From: JACVRW01 sp038323835
GTDB taxonomy: Bacteria > Actinomycetota > Thermoleophilia > Solirubrobacterales > Thermoleophilaceae
Length of the DNA: 64,000 nt
Direction of reading: 5' to 3'
NCBI GenBank assembly: GCA_038323835.1
Contig: JBBQHI010000017.1
Coordinates: forward strand, 1-64,000
In this document: in pieces, positions 62,123 through 64,000 of the stretch
Layout of the letters: each line of letters starts with the position of its first letter
How positions within the stretch are numbered: the first letter of the stretch is position 1
The notes under the pieces: generated by a model
The model's input: only the letters and a program-made list of their open reading frames with translations
Database searches by the model: none
What the model was told of the DNA's origin: nothing
Translations under genes and position numbers: made by a program

Positions 62123-62138
62123 TCCTGGCCTCTCAGGA
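62123..62138 (-). promoter_or_regulatory. PyrR-binding-loop-like hairpin upstream of pyrR
   Basis: Minus-strand TCCTGAGAGGCCAGGA forms a 5-bp stem (TCCTG/CAGGA) with loop AGAGGC and contains CTGAGAGG, fitting the PyrR-binding consensus CNGNGAGG. The hairpin's right arm runs into AGGAAGGG, the presumed ribosome binding site of pyrR. PyrR plus UMP could therefore block translation, as described for mycobacteria. No terminator follows, which argues for translational rather than attenuation control. Confidence 0.75.
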
Positions 62139-62166
62139 CCTGGTTAAAGGAACCTCGGCGAGGCTA

Positions 62167-63114
62167 TCAGCCCGCCGGGACACCGCGTGCGTCGTCCGCC
62201 CGCACGTGGACGGGCTCGCCGCGCTCGGGAAACGGGATCTGGACCGAGTCGAAGTCGCGCGGCACGATTACGCGCTCAAACGCCTCGCGGGCCTCATCGC
62301 GCACCTCCCCGCCGCCGTAGCGCATGGACAGGTGCGTGAGCGCGAGCATCGTCACCTCGGCCGCAGCGGCCAGGTCGGCGGCACCGAGCGCCGTGGAGTG
62401 GCCGGTCTCCGCCGCCCGTGCGGCCTCATCCTCGAGAAACGTGGCCTCGTGGACGAGCAGGTCCGCGCCGAACGCCACAAGCCGCGTCATCTCGCAGGGG
62501 CGCGTGTCGCCGGCAAGCACCACCTTCCGCCCGCGCCGGGTCTCCCCCATCACCTGCTCGGGCGCCACGCCGTTCACGGTCTCCCCCCGCTGGAGGCGAC
62601 CGAAGTCGGGTCCCGGAGTCACGCCCAGGCCCGCGGCCCGCTCGGGATCGAAGTGGCCGGGCCGCGGGTCCTCCACCAGTGCGTAACCCAGAGCCCGCGG
62701 TCCGTGGTCCACCGCGTAGGCGGCGATCCGGTAGCCGTCGCGGTCCAGCTCCTCGTTGGCCTCGAGCTCCACCAGCGACACCTCGAAGGGCAGGTTGCCG
62801 ACGATCGGCGCGAGGATCCCGAACAGCCGCTTCAGGCCCGGGGGCCCGTACACGGTGAGCGGGCGCTCGCGCTGGCGCAGGCCGAAGGTCTTCATCATCC
62901 CGGGCAGCCCGAGCACGTGATCCGCGTGAAAGTGGGTGAGGAAGATCTCCTCGAGCTCGACCAGTCCGGTGGAGCGAACGAGCTGGCGCTGCGTGCCCTC
63001 GCCGCAGTCGAAGAGCAGGCGATCGCCGCCCCGCCGCACGAGCGTGCTGGCCAGGCCGCGGCGCGCGGTGGGCGCCGAGCCGGCGGTGCCGAGGAAGACG
63101 ACGTCGAGATCCAT
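62167..63114 (-). CDS. rnz: Ribonuclease Z (tRNA 3' processing endonuclease)
   Basis: Metallo-beta-lactamase-fold enzyme that cuts tRNA precursors 3' of the discriminator base. The 315 aa protein has FLGTAGSAPTARRGLAS, LLFDCGEGTQRQLVRS, the metal motif THFHADHVLGLPGM, LAGDTRPCE, DLLVHEATFLEDEA and the ALTHLSMRYGG end. The tRNA-Arg gene downstream in the window has no encoded CCA, consistent with a need for this enzyme. ATG at 63114. Confidence 0.94.
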   Translation of the reverse strand: MDLDVVFLGTAGSAPTARRGLASTLVRRGGDRLLFDCGEGTQRQLVRSTGLVELEEIFLTHFHADHVLGLPGMMKTFGLRQRERPLTVYGPPGLKRLFGILAPIVGNLPFEVSLVELEANEELDRDGYRIAAYAVDHGPRALGYALVEDPRPGHFDPERAAGLGVTPGPDFGRLQRGETVNGVAPEQVMGETRRGRKVVLAGDTRPCEMTRLVAFGADLLVHEATFLEDEAARAAETGHSTALGAADLAAAAEVTMLALTHLSMRYGGGEVRDEAREAFERVIVPRDFDSVQIPFPERGEPVHVRADDARGVPAG

Positions 63115-63148
63115 GCGCCCCTATCTTGACCTTCGTCCGGGCGGCCCG

Positions 63149-63652
63149 TCAGTCGAGGTTAACGAGCTCGAAGCGCACCACGCCATCGTCCACGGTGCCC
63201 ACCGCCATCGTGTGATTGGGCGCGCGACGGCGCTCGGTGGGGCTGCCCGGGTTCAGGATCTGGAACCCCTCGTGCGCCTCGTGGAGGGGCAGGTGCGAGT
63301 GCCCGAACACCACCGCGTCGGCGCGGTCGCCGAAGGTGCGCCGCAGGCGCTCGAAGCGCTCCGGCCGCGGGCCGGCATCGTGGACCATGGCGATCCGCGC
63401 CCCCGCGGCTTTCACGATCCGCTCCGCGGGAAGGGTGCGGCGCAACTCATCGCTGTCGATGTTGCCGTGCACGGCGGCCACGGGCGGCCCGATCGCCTCG
63501 AGCTCCCGCAACATCGGGGCGCCGGTCAGGTCCCCCGCGTGGAGAAGCAGGTCCGCGGCCGCGATGCGCTCCACGCAGGCGTCCGGAAGCCGCCGCGCGC
63601 CGCGCGGGAGGTGGGTGTCGGAGATCACGGCGATGACCACCCGGCACAGCAT
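63149..63652 (-). CDS. YfcE/MJ0936-family metallophosphoesterase
   Basis: A 167 aa phosphodiesterase of the calcineurin-like family. It has AVISDTHLPRGARRLPD, DLLLHAGDLTG, VAAVHGNID, MVHDAG and VVFGHSHLPLHEAHEG, the five metal-binding motifs, then LNPGSPTERR. The substrate is unknown. ATG at 63652 is chosen; a GTG four codons later is also possible. The tRNA-Arg gene starts divergently 53 nt away. Confidence 0.9.
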   Translation of the reverse strand: MLCRVVIAVISDTHLPRGARRLPDACVERIAAADLLLHAGDLTGAPMLRELEAIGPPVAAVHGNIDSDELRRTLPAERIVKAAGARIAMVHDAGPRPERFERLRRTFGDRADAVVFGHSHLPLHEAHEGFQILNPGSPTERRRAPNHTMAVGTVDDGVVRFELVNLD

Positions 63653-63705
63653 GACGGCGACGGGCGCCGCCCGCCCGCGGGCCACGGCCGTAGAATCGCC
63701 CTCGG

Positions 63706-63778
63706 GCGCCCGTAGCTCAGTGGATAGAGCGCTGCCCTCCGGAGGCAGAAGTCGCAGGTTCGAATCCTGCCGGGCGCG
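63706..63778 (+). tRNA. tRNA-Arg (anticodon CCG)
   Basis: A complete 73-nt cloverleaf with acceptor GCGCCCG/CGGGCGC, D-stem GCTC/GAGC, anticodon stem CTGCC/GGCAG around the loop CTCCGGA (anticodon CCG at 63739-63741), T-stem GCAGG/CCTGC with TTCGAAT loop, and discriminator G at 63778. CCA is not encoded. It decodes CGG, a frequent codon here. An integrase gene lies directly 3' of it. Confidence 0.97.
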
Positions 63779-63787
63779 TCACACAAA

Positions 63788-63812
63788 AGCCCCGCTAATG
63801 CGGGGTTTTTTA
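63788..63812 (+). terminator. Intrinsic terminator of tRNA-Arg
   Basis: A GCCCCGC/GCGGGG stem with a TAAT loop is followed by six T residues, 10 nt after the tRNA. The last T residues overlap the stop codon (minus-strand TAA, 63812-63810) of the convergent integrase gene. Confidence 0.92.
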
Positions 63813-64000
63813 ATGTCCGGAGAGCCCGTCCGGAAAGCCAGGGACGGCCCCCGGAAGGCCGCTAGTGCCCATTGGTGCCCAATCAGTGCCCGCCACGAGG
63901 GCCTTCAGCCGCCCCCGTTCGTCCGGGTCGCGGTGTATCGCATGGGCGTACACCCGCAAGCTGAACGCCGGGTCTGTGTGGCCGAGCTGGCCCATCAGGT
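63810..64000 (-). CDS. Tyrosine recombinase (integrase), C-terminal end, cut by window edge
   Basis: About the last 63 residues of a phage/ICE-type tyrosine recombinase. GQLGHTDPAFSLRVYAHAI contains the LGH histidine motif and the nucleophilic Tyr in RVYAHA, followed by a short tail. The gene reads towards the 3' end of tRNA-Arg and continues beyond base 64000. This arrangement is characteristic of an element integrated at a tRNA 3' end, with the element body to the right of the window. Confidence 0.85.
   Translation of the reverse strand, partial: LMGQLGHTDPAFSLRVYAHAIHRDPDERGRLKALVAGTDWAPMGTSGLPGAVPGFPDGLSGH

Overview
The window is a dense, very high G+C stretch of an actinobacterial chromosome. 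The class Thermoleophilia (Solirubrobacterales-like) is my best inference. It rests on the actinobacterial mihF-gmk-rpoZ-coaBC block, RNase J together with RNase Y, an ftsK-rodZ-cinA-thpR-recA-recX-rny-miaB-miaA-dapF-dapL-hflX housekeeping cluster, a DUF3052 protein, frequent GTG/TTG starts and 1-4 nt start/stop overlaps. No genus can be named from the sequence alone. Almost all genes are core housekeeping. The only sign of a mobile element is at the right edge.

Layout. 1-3.8 kb (+): lipid kinase, murT, a SAM methyltransferase and gatD (peptidoglycan amidation). 3.8-23.3 kb (-): pilB, dut, hflX, a DUF429 protein, dapL, dapF, miaA, miaB, rny, recX, recA, VOC protein, methyltransferase, thpR, cinA, rodZ-like and ftsK. 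A + strand lipoprotein cassette flanked by direct repeats lies between miaA and miaB. 23.4-26.4 kb (+): two-component system and a repeat-bearing exported protein. 26.4-29.2 kb (-): rnj, dapA and a small protein. 29.3-32 kb (+): DUF3052 protein and a PAS/GGDEF/EAL protein. 32-45.6 kb (-): small lipoprotein, dapB, M16 protease, pnp, DsbA-like protein, peroxiredoxin, rpsO, ribF, truB, nrnA, rbfA, DUF503, infB, ylxR, nusA, rimP. 45.8-49.2 kb (-): aldehyde dehydrogenase and GMC oxidoreductase. 49.3-53 kb: broken dtd, a YbjN-like gene, TPR protein, coaBC, rpoZ, gmk, mihF. 53.2-62.1 kb (-): complete de novo pyrimidine operon pyrR-B-C-carA-carB-pyrK-pyrD with a PyrR-binding hairpin and a terminator. 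62.2-64 kb: rnz, phosphoesterase, tRNA-Arg(CCG) with terminator, and the end of a tyrosine recombinase pointing into the tRNA.

The most unusual content is a family of about 45-50 bp palindromic elements, 9 loci and about 13 full or partial copies, scattered between and inside genes. Each carries a short stem-loop whose stem is preserved by compensatory base changes. Copies occur in tandem and apparently nested. Two tandem copies form an in-frame 32-residue insertion in carA, one copy encodes the C-terminus of ribF, one provides the most likely start codon of the M16 protease, and one abuts the start of hflX. A second, unrelated palindromic repeat flanks the lipoprotein gene between miaA and miaB.

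Other oddities are a DapF with both catalytic cysteines replaced by serine, a dtd gene split by an in-frame amber codon, gmk apparently starting at ATA, and ylxR with no usable start codon. The genes cooperate in cell-wall precursor synthesis (dapA/B/L/F, murT/gatD), translation and RNA turnover (nusA operon, pnp, rnj, rny, rnz, tRNA modification) and pyrimidine synthesis.
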